This document shows, piece after piece, positions 24,200-32,383 of a DNA stretch of 42,713 nt. The stretch's first letter is position 1; each line of letters starts with the position of its first letter. Source of the DNA: Spirosoma luteum DSM 19990. Lineage in GTDB: Bacteria > Bacteroidota > Bacteroidia > Cytophagales > Spirosomataceae. Position numbers and translations under genes: made by a program. The stretch lies in NCBI RefSeq assembly GCF_000374065.1, contig NZ_KB893290.1, forward strand, positions 171-42,883, in the 5' to 3' direction. The notes below the pieces were generated by a model, which worked only from the letters and a program-made list of their open reading frames with translations, did no database searches and was not told where the DNA came from.

Positions 24200-26368
24200 T
24201 CACTCCAGCTCAGCCAGATAGGCGCCCATTTGCCGGACGGAATAGCACGGTATCCCCTTCTTTTTTGCGTCGGCCAGCAGCCTGTCCGTCAGGGGGGTTT
24301 TGTTGGAATCGTCGAAGATGATATGCCTGGCTACAACGCGCCCGTTTAGCTGTTCCCACTCATACAGCGCATTACGGCGGATAACCAGGTAGTCGACAAT
24401 AGCGGGTAACCGCCAGCGATTTCGTCCGGACAGTTTATTCACCAGTAGCAGCGTTTTTCCCTGCCACACCCAAAGGGCATACGCCGGGGTCTGGTAAAAA
24501 GCGGGCATACTCTCCCGGGCATGCGTCGAATCGCTGGGTCGCTTCATTCGGGTCAAGGTCAGCGCTGAAACACCCCAGATTCCAAAGGTATTTTTCAGGT
24601 AAAAGTCGAAGGAGCGGTTATCGGTCGAGTCGAGGTCGGTTAGCAACGTACTTCGGTGCCCACTGGTCAGGCTCACCGCCGTTCGGTGCGGCAGGAAATG
24701 GACGGCCAAACGTTGCTGATGGGCCTGACGGTAGTTGCCCCAAAGGGTTATACCTGCCAGCAGGACCGACGCCAGACAGGTAGCCCACAGATACCCCCGG
24801 TTGCGGGTTAGCAGCAGGGCCACTCCGCATACGATAAGCGTATAGATCAGCAGCAGGGCCAGGGGCGAAAGCCAGAGACCGTCCCAGGCGGCTCCGGGCA
24901 ATTGGCTGGTCTGCATTACCGCTCCGTTGAGCAGCCAGGCCGTTTTTTGCAGCAGCCAGCCCAGCATGTCGCCCAGGTAAGGTATCCAGCACAGGGCCAG
25001 TGCTGCCATCGCCAGCGGCAGTAACAATTCCGACAGAACAATAACGACGGGATTGGAGAGCAGGAAATACGTTGGAAACTGATGAAAGTAAAATACGCCG
25101 ACCGGAAACGTAATTAGCTGAGCCACCAACGCCACAGCGGTTAATTCCCAGAGCCGGTTAGCCCATTTGTTCCGAAACGTGATGGACTGATACAGGGGCG
25201 CGTGCCAGGCACTGATGCCCGCAACGGCCAGGTACGACAGCTGAAAACCAGCCGAAAACAGCGCGTAGGGGTCGAAACAAAGAATAAAAAAGGCCGATGC
25301 CCCCAGGGTATTCGGTATCTGCTGCTGCCGACCCAGTGCCCGGGCCAGAATAACCATCGTAAACATCCCCGCCGAGCGGAGCACCGGGGGCGAAAAGCCC
25401 GTAACCAGGGCGTAAAACCACAGGATAGTGAGTTGCAGCCCGGCCATTATCAGTTTTCCACCCCGCCGTTTGGCCAGAAATCCCAGCAGCACCGTGAGCA
25501 CCTGAAACAGGATGCCTACGTGCAGACCCGACACGGAGAGAATGTGAACGGCGCCGGCGGTGGAGTAAGCCCGGTAAATATCGGCGTCCAGATCATCCCG
25601 AACCCCCAGAATCATGGCGTTGACAAGGGCGTACTCAGCCCGGCTCCCTACCTGCCGCGTAAATACGCTATCGGCCCAGCGGTTTACGCTGGCGGCACAA
25701 TTGGTGATGGGATTGGGCGGATCGCTACCCAGAATATACCGCTGATACGGACGCAGGTACTGCTGATAGCCAATGTTCCGGTAGCTGAGGTAGCGTTTGT
25801 AGTTGAACTCGTCGGGGTTAAGCGGAGGATCAATCGGGCGGGGAGCACCCGAAACCAGCCATACTTCACCATAAACCGGCCGGGGTGTAACGGAATCGGA
25901 CTGGCTGGCTTTATCGAGGTAAATAATGACCCGGCCCCGGAGTGGCTGCCATGATTCGCCGTTCGTTTTGGGCTGATTCAGCGAATCCCGATACGCCCAC
26001 CTGGCCCGGCGAATTTCCAGCTCGACCCGGTAAGTTTTGGCCCGTTCTTCGGGCTGAGCCGCTATTACGCCTTCGTACCCCTGTAGCGTATCGGAAAGGT
26101 GGCTGATGTGATCAGGCCGGTTGCTATCGGTTCGCTGCCAGGTGATAAACCAGCCGAGTCCCAGCAGTATAAGCAGACTACCGATTCCCGCTTTCCGCTG
26201 GATGGGTTTGATAACCCGCCTGGCATCACGGGCAAAACTCCAGACCAGCAGCACAAAGCCAGCAGCCAGACAAGCCAGGGGCAGAATGGCCCCGTCAGGC
26301 TCCAATACGTATAGCAGGATGCCACTAATCAGAGCGGCCACGTAGCGCACAAACGGTGCGCCTTTCAT
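24200..26368 (-). CDS. comEC: ComEC/Rec2-family DNA-uptake channel protein
   Basis: The family forms the inner-membrane channel for single-stranded DNA during transformation. The 722-residue protein begins with two membrane helices and the DUF4131 region, including the PRPIDPPLNPDEFNYKRYLSYRNIGYQ block. The Competence domain follows with VHILSVSGLHVGILF, GFSPPVLRSAGMFTMVILA, and NTLGASAFFILCFDPYALFSAGFQLSYLAV, spread over about ten helices. The soluble C-terminus (about 575-722) has only traces of a metallo-beta-lactamase fold and no HxHxDH, so any nuclease role of that domain is unlikely. It overlaps the upstream GNAT gene by four bases (ATGA). Confidence 0.9.
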   Translation of the reverse strand: MKGAPFVRYVAALISGILLYVLEPDGAILPLACLAAGFVLLVWSFARDARRVIKPIQRKAGIGSLLILLGLGWFITWQRTDSNRPDHISHLSDTLQGYEGVIAAQPEERAKTYRVELEIRRARWAYRDSLNQPKTNGESWQPLRGRVIIYLDKASQSDSVTPRPVYGEVWLVSGAPRPIDPPLNPDEFNYKRYLSYRNIGYQQYLRPYQRYILGSDPPNPITNCAASVNRWADSVFTRQVGSRAEYALVNAMILGVRDDLDADIYRAYSTAGAVHILSVSGLHVGILFQVLTVLLGFLAKRRGGKLIMAGLQLTILWFYALVTGFSPPVLRSAGMFTMVILARALGRQQQIPNTLGASAFFILCFDPYALFSAGFQLSYLAVAGISAWHAPLYQSITFRNKWANRLWELTAVALVAQLITFPVGVFYFHQFPTYFLLSNPVVIVLSELLLPLAMAALALCWIPYLGDMLGWLLQKTAWLLNGAVMQTSQLPGAAWDGLWLSPLALLLIYTLIVCGVALLLTRNRGYLWATCLASVLLAGITLWGNYRQAHQQRLAVHFLPHRTAVSLTSGHRSTLLTDLDSTDNRSFDFYLKNTFGIWGVSALTLTRMKRPSDSTHARESMPAFYQTPAYALWVWQGKTLLLVNKLSGRNRWRLPAIVDYLVIRRNALYEWEQLNGRVVARHIIFDDSNKTPLTDRLLADAKKKGIPCYSVRQMGAYLAELE

Positions 26369-26817
26369 TCGGTTGTGTAAGCCGAACCCGGTAGTACCAT
26401 TTTGTAGTGCTGAATGCCTGCCTCCTCGAACATATGGCCGACAGAAACGAAGCCAAAACCAGCGTACAACGGCATAGCCGGTAGCTGGGCGTGCAGATAG
26501 ATACTTTGGATTGGCTCCGGCTGCTGACTGAACACATCATCCAGCACGGCCTGAACCAGTGCCTTGCCTACACCCTTCCTGCGGCAGGATGCCAATACCG
26601 CAAAGCGTTCCATTTTTATTCCGTTCGATGTGCGTCGCCACCGGGCTGTACCACAGGGTACGTCATCGACAAAAGCCAGAAAATGAGCACTGCTATCCTC
26701 AAATTCGTCGTACTCTTCCCGGGCATCGACCCGTTGTTCCTCCACGAATACCTGTCGGCGAATGGCAAAGGCGGTTTCGAGGTCGGTAGGGGTAGCAATA
26801 GGGAGAACTGAAATCAT
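26365..26817 (-). CDS. GNAT-family N-acetyltransferase (ElaA-like)
   Basis: A 150-residue single GNAT domain: FAIRRQVFVEEQRV near the N-terminus (typical of ElaA-type members), then ERFAVLASCRRKGVGKALVQAVL, the acetyl-CoA pyrophosphate-binding R-x-x-G-x-G/A motif. YLHAQLPAMPLYAGFGFVSVG is the final strand-helix. Substrate is unknown. It is the first gene of a two-gene unit, and its stop codon overlaps the start of comEC, so the two are translationally coupled. No functional link to DNA uptake is evident. Confidence 0.88.
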   Translation of the reverse strand: MISVLPIATPTDLETAFAIRRQVFVEEQRVDAREEYDEFEDSSAHFLAFVDDVPCGTARWRRTSNGIKMERFAVLASCRRKGVGKALVQAVLDDVFSQQPEPIQSIYLHAQLPAMPLYAGFGFVSVGHMFEEAGIQHYKMVLPGSAYTTE

Positions 26818-26820
26818 AAC

Positions 26821-26925
26821 GGTTTATCGTTTACGTTTATACGGTCCGGCATTCCGATGGTCCGGCATTCCGGTTGCGCGGTGCAGCAGAGGGACAAGTG
26901 CGCCAGCTGTACGCCAAACCGCACT
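26821..26925. repeat. Intergenic repeat mosaic with a 13-bp direct duplication
   Basis: The gap between the metalloprotease and GNAT genes contains GGTCCGGCATTCC twice (26843-26855 and 26859-26871) separated by GAT. It also contains GGTTTATCGTTTACG and GGTTGCGCGGTGC, and a TGCGCCAGCT word. All but the GGTCCGGCATTCC duplication recur in the gap at 2795-2914, partly in opposite orientation. It looks like a dispersed non-coding element in partial decay. Confidence 0.55.
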
Positions 26926-26952
26926 GGAGCCCGGCATAAACTATGAACCCGT

Positions 26953-28278
26953 TTACTGCACCAGCAACCGTTTGCTGACTGTTTCATTACCGGTTTTTAC
27001 CCGGACAATGTACAAGCCGGGGGCCAGCCCGATTATGGGCAGCACAACCCGCGTACTGGGCACATCGGTGTAGGAAAGGGTTCGTACCTGCCGGCCAGCC
27101 ATATCGAGCAGACCAACGCTGAATGACTGAGTCCCCTTCAATTGCACATCGACAGACGGATCAATGCTGGTAGGATTGGGGTATAAGGACATGGTCAGGT
27201 TTTCTGATTCGGGCAGGGCTGCCGCAGTACTGACTACTTTAGCCCGGCGTGGGTTAAGGACCAGTACGGCCCGCATCCGGGCTACCTGCCCGGCGGTGAA
27301 CATATTCATGCAGGCATCGGGCCAGTAGTTCATGAAATTTTCCATCAGGTCCCGTACCTGCCCTTTCCCATCGCAGTTGGAAAAGGTTTGCCGGCAGGAT
27401 TGCTGAGCCGTTGAGCCATCCGTCATTGGGGGCGTGTCGGCCACGTAATCATTCCCGCAGTTAGCATCGCCCCAGGGGTGAATCAATCCCAGCCAGTGTC
27501 CAATTTCGTGCGTTACGGTGCGGCCCAGCAGATAGAGTGACCGGTTTACCGTACCTGTCTGCCGACCAAAAACCCGGTAGTCAATAATCGACCCATCGGT
27601 CATATTATTCACGGCAGAAGGCAACCCTTTCAGTGTGTCGGTTGCCGTTGGAAACTGCGTGTAACCCAGGTAGTTGTCCTGAATACTGGCAACCCAGATA
27701 TTTAAATACCTGTCGCTGGGCCAGTAAGCAATCTGCGCCAGTAATAAATCGTCATTGAAAATACTGAATGACGATTTCTGGGCGTAATAATGGCGGGTAA
27801 TACCCGTGGTGGGTTGCCCATTGGGGTCAACGGTAGCCAGATAAAATTCAATACCGGCATCGGCCCCGATGGGGCTGGTATTGAATCCATTGGTACCGGC
27901 CTGCCTCCGGTAATCTTCATTGAGTACCTGAACCTGGGAGAGAATCTGGGCATCGGAAATGTTTACGTTATTCGCACCGCCAATTGTGTTTGATGCATTG
28001 TTATGCACCACGTGTACCACAATGGGAATACGGTAGATCACGTTGGCGGCAGGCTGCCGAAGCGATTTGTATTGGCCCAGATACTGATCGATCTGACTAT
28101 TCAGTTCATTGAGCTGGCGGAGCCGGTCCGGATTGCGTTGCTGCAGGATGCGCTCATGGTCCATAACGCCACAGCGGTTGACCAGCGAATCAGGGGTAGT
28201 CTGGGCACTGGCCGCGGAGGTCAGTAAACAAATAAGTGAACCGGCCAGCCAGTGCCAGCCCGTTCGCTTATTTCCCAT
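26953..28278 (-). CDS. Secreted M43 (pappalysin-like) zinc metalloprotease with T9SS sorting domain
   Basis: Start is placed at the ATG at 28278, where MGNKRTGWHWLAGSLICLLT forms a signal peptide ending ASAQ. An earlier ATG at 28374 would overlap PhoH. In the 441-residue product, HEIGHWLGLIH (His257, Glu258, His261, His267) is the HExxHxxGxxH zinc motif of the metzincin fold. MENFMNYWPD supplies the Met-turn. Cysteine-rich segments between them (DANCGNDYVADTPP, CRQTFSNCDGKG) match M43 cytophagalysin-type enzymes. The last 75 residues (SLYPNPTS to VSKRLLVQ) are a type A C-terminal sorting domain for export and surface attachment through type IX secretion. It lies eight bases after phoH. Confidence 0.92.
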   Translation of the reverse strand: MGNKRTGWHWLAGSLICLLTSAASAQTTPDSLVNRCGVMDHERILQQRNPDRLRQLNELNSQIDQYLGQYKSLRQPAANVIYRIPIVVHVVHNNASNTIGGANNVNISDAQILSQVQVLNEDYRRQAGTNGFNTSPIGADAGIEFYLATVDPNGQPTTGITRHYYAQKSSFSIFNDDLLLAQIAYWPSDRYLNIWVASIQDNYLGYTQFPTATDTLKGLPSAVNNMTDGSIIDYRVFGRQTGTVNRSLYLLGRTVTHEIGHWLGLIHPWGDANCGNDYVADTPPMTDGSTAQQSCRQTFSNCDGKGQVRDLMENFMNYWPDACMNMFTAGQVARMRAVLVLNPRRAKVVSTAAALPESENLTMSLYPNPTSIDPSVDVQLKGTQSFSVGLLDMAGRQVRTLSYTDVPSTRVVLPIIGLAPGLYIVRVKTGNETVSKRLLVQ

Positions 28279-28285
28279 CAGGCGC

Positions 28286-29248
28286 TTATTGCCCCGCTTT
28301 GTCATACGCCGTAATAATTTCCCGAACCAGCCGGTGGCGCACCACGTCGCGTCCGTCCAGTTCCACAAAGGCAATCCCTTTGATATTTTTCAAAATATCG
28401 ACCGACTCGACCAGACCGGATTTCTGCCGGTTTGGCAAATCAATCTGCGACCGGTCGCCGGTGATGATGGCCTTCGATGTGGGTCCCATCCGGGTCAAAA
28501 ACATTTTCATCTGCATGGATGTCGTGTTTTGTGCTTCGTCGAGCAGAATAAACGCATTGTTCAGCGTACGCCCCCGCATGTAGGCCAGGGGGGCTATCTC
28601 AATAATGCGATTTTCGGTATAAAACTTCAGCTTCTCCGCCGGAACCATATCATCAAGGGCATCATAAATAGGGCGCAGATAGGGGTCGATTTTCTCTTTC
28701 AGATCACCCGGCAAAAAGCCCAGATTTTCTCCGGCTTCTACCGCCGGACGCGTAATGATAATTTTCTTGACCTCTTTGTTTTTCAACGCCCGTACGGCAA
28801 TCGCTACTGCCGTATAGGTCTTGCCCGTTCCTGCCGGGCCGACCGCAAATACCAGATCGTATTTTTCGGCCGCTTCTACCAGCCGTTTCTGGTTATCGGT
28901 TCGGGCCCGAACCACTACGCCCCGGTTTCCGTATACCAGCACCTCATCATCATTGGGTACCACTGGTGGCGTACCATTGCCGTTGACTGGTTGTCCGCTT
29001 TGACTGATGTAGGTCTGAATCGTTTCCTGGGTTAGTTTGCCATATTTCTGATAATGCACCATCAGCGATTCCAGAATGTCGCTGATCCGGCTGATCTCCG
29101 GCGTTGTGCCTTTAATGCGAATCTCGTTGCCACGCGAGATAATCTTGCTCATGGGAAACGCAGCCGCCACTTCTTTGATGTTGTGGTTCTCTACGCCCAG
29201 AAAGTCAATGAGCGATACATTGTCGAGGGTAATAACTTTTTCGACCAA
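28286..29248 (-). CDS. PhoH-family ATPase/RNA helicase-like protein
   Basis: A 320-residue cytoplasmic protein. The N-terminal 80 residues form the KH-like region common in bacterial PhoH-like proteins (FPMSKIISRGNEIRIKG). The P-loop is GPAGTGKT at 137-144 and Walker B lies in AFILLDEAQNTT. KAIITGDRSQIDLP and RDVVRHRLVREIITAY complete the PhoH ATPase. Members are linked to RNA metabolism and ribosome maturation, with YbeZ as the best-studied relative. YbeY is not beside it here. It is transcribed from its own promoter at 29278-29307 and is followed by the metalloprotease gene. Confidence 0.92.
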   Translation of the reverse strand: MVEKVITLDNVSLIDFLGVENHNIKEVAAAFPMSKIISRGNEIRIKGTTPEISRISDILESLMVHYQKYGKLTQETIQTYISQSGQPVNGNGTPPVVPNDDEVLVYGNRGVVVRARTDNQKRLVEAAEKYDLVFAVGPAGTGKTYTAVAIAVRALKNKEVKKIIITRPAVEAGENLGFLPGDLKEKIDPYLRPIYDALDDMVPAEKLKFYTENRIIEIAPLAYMRGRTLNNAFILLDEAQNTTSMQMKMFLTRMGPTSKAIITGDRSQIDLPNRQKSGLVESVDILKNIKGIAFVELDGRDVVRHRLVREIITAYDKAGQ

Positions 29249-29277
29249 ACGATGAATAGTTTAACGTGTGTATTTCC

Positions 29278-29307
29278 GAAAAGTAAGCGATTTCTTTGCT
29301 TCTACAA
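29278..29307 (-). promoter_or_regulatory. Probable phoH promoter
   Basis: On the minus strand TTG (29307-29305) is followed after 19 bases by TACTTTTC (29285-29278), one base away from TAnnTTTG. The predicted start would give a leader of about 24 bases before the ATG at 29248. Confidence 0.5.
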
Positions 29308-29567
29308 CGTGTTTAATGAAAAAATTATTCCTTTCCCCGTTTTCCATACCAGTTACTACTTTTTGGGACAAAACGGGTATTTAATGGCAATAAATATCTA
29401 TCTTGCTGACACACAGTTCACTGCCAGACTTCCGTAATTAATACGACTAGTTACCCTCCTTCCGTTGCCTAAAAAAATCGTTTTTTTTTCGATGGGGTAG
29501 CAACAACATTACCAGAATGTTACGCAACCATTCCTCGTTTTGACCGATATACGTCGTTTTAACGGAC
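29308..29567. other. Divergent intergenic region between phoH and dnaB
   Basis: The whole gap from 29249 to 29608 is about 360 bases and includes the two promoters listed separately. The central part is AT-rich, with a run of Ts near 29482-29489. I see no gene or structured RNA in it. Confidence 0.5.
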
Positions 29568-29598
29568 TTGGCTTATGGGGGATGATTGCGTAAACTTG
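29568..29598 (+). promoter_or_regulatory. Possible dnaB promoter giving a near-leaderless mRNA
   Basis: TTG (29568-29570), 20 bases, then TAAACTTG (29591-29598), one mismatch from TAnnTTTG. A start about seven bases downstream would fall only about five bases before the ATG at 29609. If real, dnaB would be translated almost without a leader. Confidence 0.35.
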
Positions 29599-29608
29599 CA
29601 GTAAGACA

Positions 29609-31195
29609 ATGGAGAATAACGCACGCCCTAATCAACATCTTCGGAAACCATCTGCCTTTGCCGGCGGTCGTCAGCAAGCTGGCAATCACTGGCTCGATAC
29701 GGGCCTTGGCAAGCTCCCCCCCCAGGCCCTCGACCTGGAAGAAGCAGTGCTGGGAGCGCTGATGATTGAGAAAGATGCACTCTCCTCGGTAGTCGATATT
29801 CTCAAGCCGGAAACCTTCTACAAAGAAGCACACCAGCGGATTTATAATGCCATCCTGACGCTCTTTGGCAATTCCGACCCCATAGACTTACTGACCGTTA
29901 CGAACAAACTCCGGCAAACCGGTGAAATTGAACTGGTTGGTGGCGGTGGCTTCGTAGCCGAACTAACCTTTAGGGTCAACTCGGCGGCCAACATCGAGTA
30001 CCACGCCCGGATTGTGTCGGAGCAGGCCCTGAAGCGGGCACTCATCGCCATGTCGTCCACCATCCTGCGGGATGCCTACGAGGATACCACCGATGTATTT
30101 GAACTTCTTGACCGTACGGAACAATCGCTCTTCAAGATTTCGGAATCGAACATCAAGAAGAACTACGCCGACATGAGCACCATCGTTCGGATGGCACTCA
30201 ACGAACTCGAAACCAAGAAAAATCAGGAAGGCCTGACGGGTGTGCCGTCCGGCTTCACTAACCTGGACCGGGTAACGTCGGGCTGGCAACCAACGGAATT
30301 GATCATTCTGGCAGCCAGGCCAGCCATGGGAAAAACTGCTTTTGTGGTTTCGGCCCTCCGGAATGCGGCTGTCGACCACGGTAAACCGGTGGCTATTTTC
30401 TCGCTGGAGATGTCGTCGGTGCAGTTGGTCAACCGTCTTATTGCGGCCGAAGCGGAGATCGATTCGGAGAAGATCCGGAAGGGTACGCTGGCTCCCCACG
30501 AGTGGACGCAGTTGCACCACAAAATTCAGCGACTCACCGAAGCTCCCATTTTCATTGACGACACCCCTGCCCTATCCATTCTGGAATTACGGGCCAAGTG
30601 CCGACGCCTGAAAGCCCAGCACGATATTCAGATGGTGGTCATCGACTACCTCCAGCTTATGTCCGGCGACACGTCGGGGCGGATGGGTGGCAACCGCGAA
30701 CAGGAAATTGCCTCCATCTCCCGGGCCCTCAAGAACCTGGCGAAAGAGTTGAACGTACCAGTTATTGCCCTCTCGCAGTTGAGCCGGGCTGTAGAAACGC
30801 GCGGTGGTGACAAAAAACCACAGCTTTCCGACTTGCGTGAATCAGGGTCTATCGAGCAGGATGCCGATATGGTCTGCTTTCTATACAGGCCTGAATACTA
30901 CAATATCACCCAGGACGAAAACGGTAACTCGACGGCGGGTATCGGTGAAGTAATCATTGCCAAAAACCGGAGTGGTTCGCTCGACACCATTCAGCTTCGG
31001 TTTATCAATAAGTTTACCAAATTCTGCGACCTCGACTCCTACTTCGAGCCGGTAGCTACGCAGGGCTTTGCGCCCGATGTCAATGGATTAAGCAGTTTCG
31101 AAGCACCTCCATCGGCAGGCAGCGTATTCAAAAGCAAGGCCAATAACATGACCAACTTCGGCAACGCCGACCCCAGTCAGGAAACGCCGTTTTAA
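29609..31195 (+). CDS. dnaB: Replicative DNA helicase DnaB
   Basis: This is the hexameric helicase of the replication fork. The 528-residue protein has the N-terminal collar (PPQALDLEEAVLGALMIE at about 37-54) and a linker. The RecA-like motor follows with Walker A AARPAMGKTAF (235-245) and Walker B VVIDYLQLMSG. RAVETRGGDKKPQLSDLRESGSIEQDADMV contains the arginine finger region and DnaB motif 4. The C-terminus (about 470-528) is a low-complexity tail. Length is slightly above the usual 450-500 because of extra N- and C-terminal residues. No intein or insertion is present. Confidence 0.95.
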   Translation: MENNARPNQHLRKPSAFAGGRQQAGNHWLDTGLGKLPPQALDLEEAVLGALMIEKDALSSVVDILKPETFYKEAHQRIYNAILTLFGNSDPIDLLTVTNKLRQTGEIELVGGGGFVAELTFRVNSAANIEYHARIVSEQALKRALIAMSSTILRDAYEDTTDVFELLDRTEQSLFKISESNIKKNYADMSTIVRMALNELETKKNQEGLTGVPSGFTNLDRVTSGWQPTELIILAARPAMGKTAFVVSALRNAAVDHGKPVAIFSLEMSSVQLVNRLIAAEAEIDSEKIRKGTLAPHEWTQLHHKIQRLTEAPIFIDDTPALSILELRAKCRRLKAQHDIQMVVIDYLQLMSGDTSGRMGGNREQEIASISRALKNLAKELNVPVIALSQLSRAVETRGGDKKPQLSDLRESGSIEQDADMVCFLYRPEYYNITQDENGNSTAGIGEVIIAKNRSGSLDTIQLRFINKFTKFCDLDSYFEPVATQGFAPDVNGLSSFEAPPSAGSVFKSKANNMTNFGNADPSQETPF

Positions 31196-31269
31196 CTAAA
31201 CAGAGCAAGCTATTTCGCTTCCGTTTTCCAGTGAGTACGATAGTACTGGCGGTATAAACTTACCAAACA

Positions 31270-31292
31270 GCCCCCGGCTACAACGCGGGGGC
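31270..31292. terminator. GC-rich hairpin downstream of dnaB
   Basis: GCCCCCG (31270-31276) pairs with CGGGGGC (31286-31292) with a nine-base loop. There is no U-run, so termination is possible but not certain. It lies between the convergent ends of dnaB and the sugar transporter gene. Confidence 0.5.
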
Positions 31293-31374
31293 AAGTCAGA
31301 CTGGTTGCTACTCAGCGGCTGCCTATATTAATCCATAAATAACCAGTACGGCTAAAAGCGGAATTGATAACTCG

Positions 31375-32370
31375 TCACCGCGCTACAATCAGCAGGCCGA
31401 TGCCTACGATGTAGCATAGAAGCATCCCGTTCAGCAGGCCACTAACGCCTTTGGGGGCGTCCCGAAACTCTTTCCAGACGTAGATGCCCCACAGAGCTGC
31501 CACCACCGTGGCCCCCTGCCCCAGCCCGTAGCTGATGGCCGGACCGGCTTTGTCGGAGGCCAGAATGCTGAACAACATCCCCAGGCACCAGACCATGCCG
31601 CCCAGTACGCCCGTCAGGTGATCGCGGGCACTACCCCGAAAATAGTCGGTATAGCTCACCGGTGCGCCGACGAAGGGCCGGCGCATGAGCAGGGTATTAA
31701 ACAGGAAATTACTGACCAGAATACTCAGGGCAAAAAAGACCACGGCGGTGTAGGGGCTGAGTTTTCCCGGCTCGGGCTGCTCAAAATTCGGGAACATCGA
31801 CTGCGCCACGTAGCCGTAGAACAGGCCCATCAGGCAACCCGCTACCACCGACAGCGCTAATCCCTTGGTAGACAAGCCGCTGCCAGCGCTGCTCGTCCGG
31901 CGGTAGGCAATGGCGTTGAGCAGGATAGCTACCACAATCAGGGCCATGCCGCCGAATAGCAGACCCGCGCTCCCCACCGGGGCATTGAGGTAATTGACCA
32001 CCACCCCGATTACGAGCGCCAGCCCGATACCCACCGGAAAGGCCACCGACATACCCGCAATGGCGATAGCTGCGCCCAGCAGGATATTAGCCGCGTTGAA
32101 CAGCACCCCGCCCCACAGCGCCGAGCTAATATTTGCCGGGTCGGCCTGTTGAACATCGGCCAGGAACGAGCGTCCCCCTTCGCCCAGGCTCCCCAACGTT
32201 AGGGCAGAAATCAAGGCCAGCCCAACGATGCCAAGCACGTAATCCCAGTAGAACAGCTCGAAGCGCCAGCTACCGGCGGCCAGTTTCTGGGTATTGGCCC
32301 ACGACCCCCAGCAAATCATGGTAACGATACAAAACAGAACGGCTGTGCCGTAAGTCTCGATGATAAACAT
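31375..32370 (-). CDS. DMT-superfamily sugar transporter (GRP/ureide permease-like)
   Basis: A 331-residue protein with about ten membrane helices and the CWGSWANTQKLAAG start that marks the glucose/ribose porter branch of the drug/metabolite transporter superfamily. Typical glycine-rich helices include GVLFNAANILLGAAIAIAGMSVAFPVGIGLALVIG and GAVSYGLGQG-like GPAISYGLGQGATVVAALWGIYVWKEF. It is the last gene of a three-gene minus-strand operon, 13 bases after an ADP-ribosylglycohydrolase-family gene, itself overlapping ribokinase. The context argues for ribose or a ribosyl compound as cargo. The sequence alone does not fix the substrate. Confidence 0.85.
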   Translation of the reverse strand: MFIIETYGTAVLFCIVTMICWGSWANTQKLAAGSWRFELFYWDYVLGIVGLALISALTLGSLGEGGRSFLADVQQADPANISSALWGGVLFNAANILLGAAIAIAGMSVAFPVGIGLALVIGVVVNYLNAPVGSAGLLFGGMALIVVAILLNAIAYRRTSSAGSGLSTKGLALSVVAGCLMGLFYGYVAQSMFPNFEQPEPGKLSPYTAVVFFALSILVSNFLFNTLLMRRPFVGAPVSYTDYFRGSARDHLTGVLGGMVWCLGMLFSILASDKAGPAISYGLGQGATVVAALWGIYVWKEFRDAPKGVSGLLNGMLLCYIVGIGLLIVAR

Positions 32371-32383
32371 AAGGTAGTTGAGG

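Noticed and set aside
28109..29035. A 308-codon plus-strand frame
   Set aside because: Antisense shadow of phoH and the start of the metalloprotease gene. No recognisable domain.
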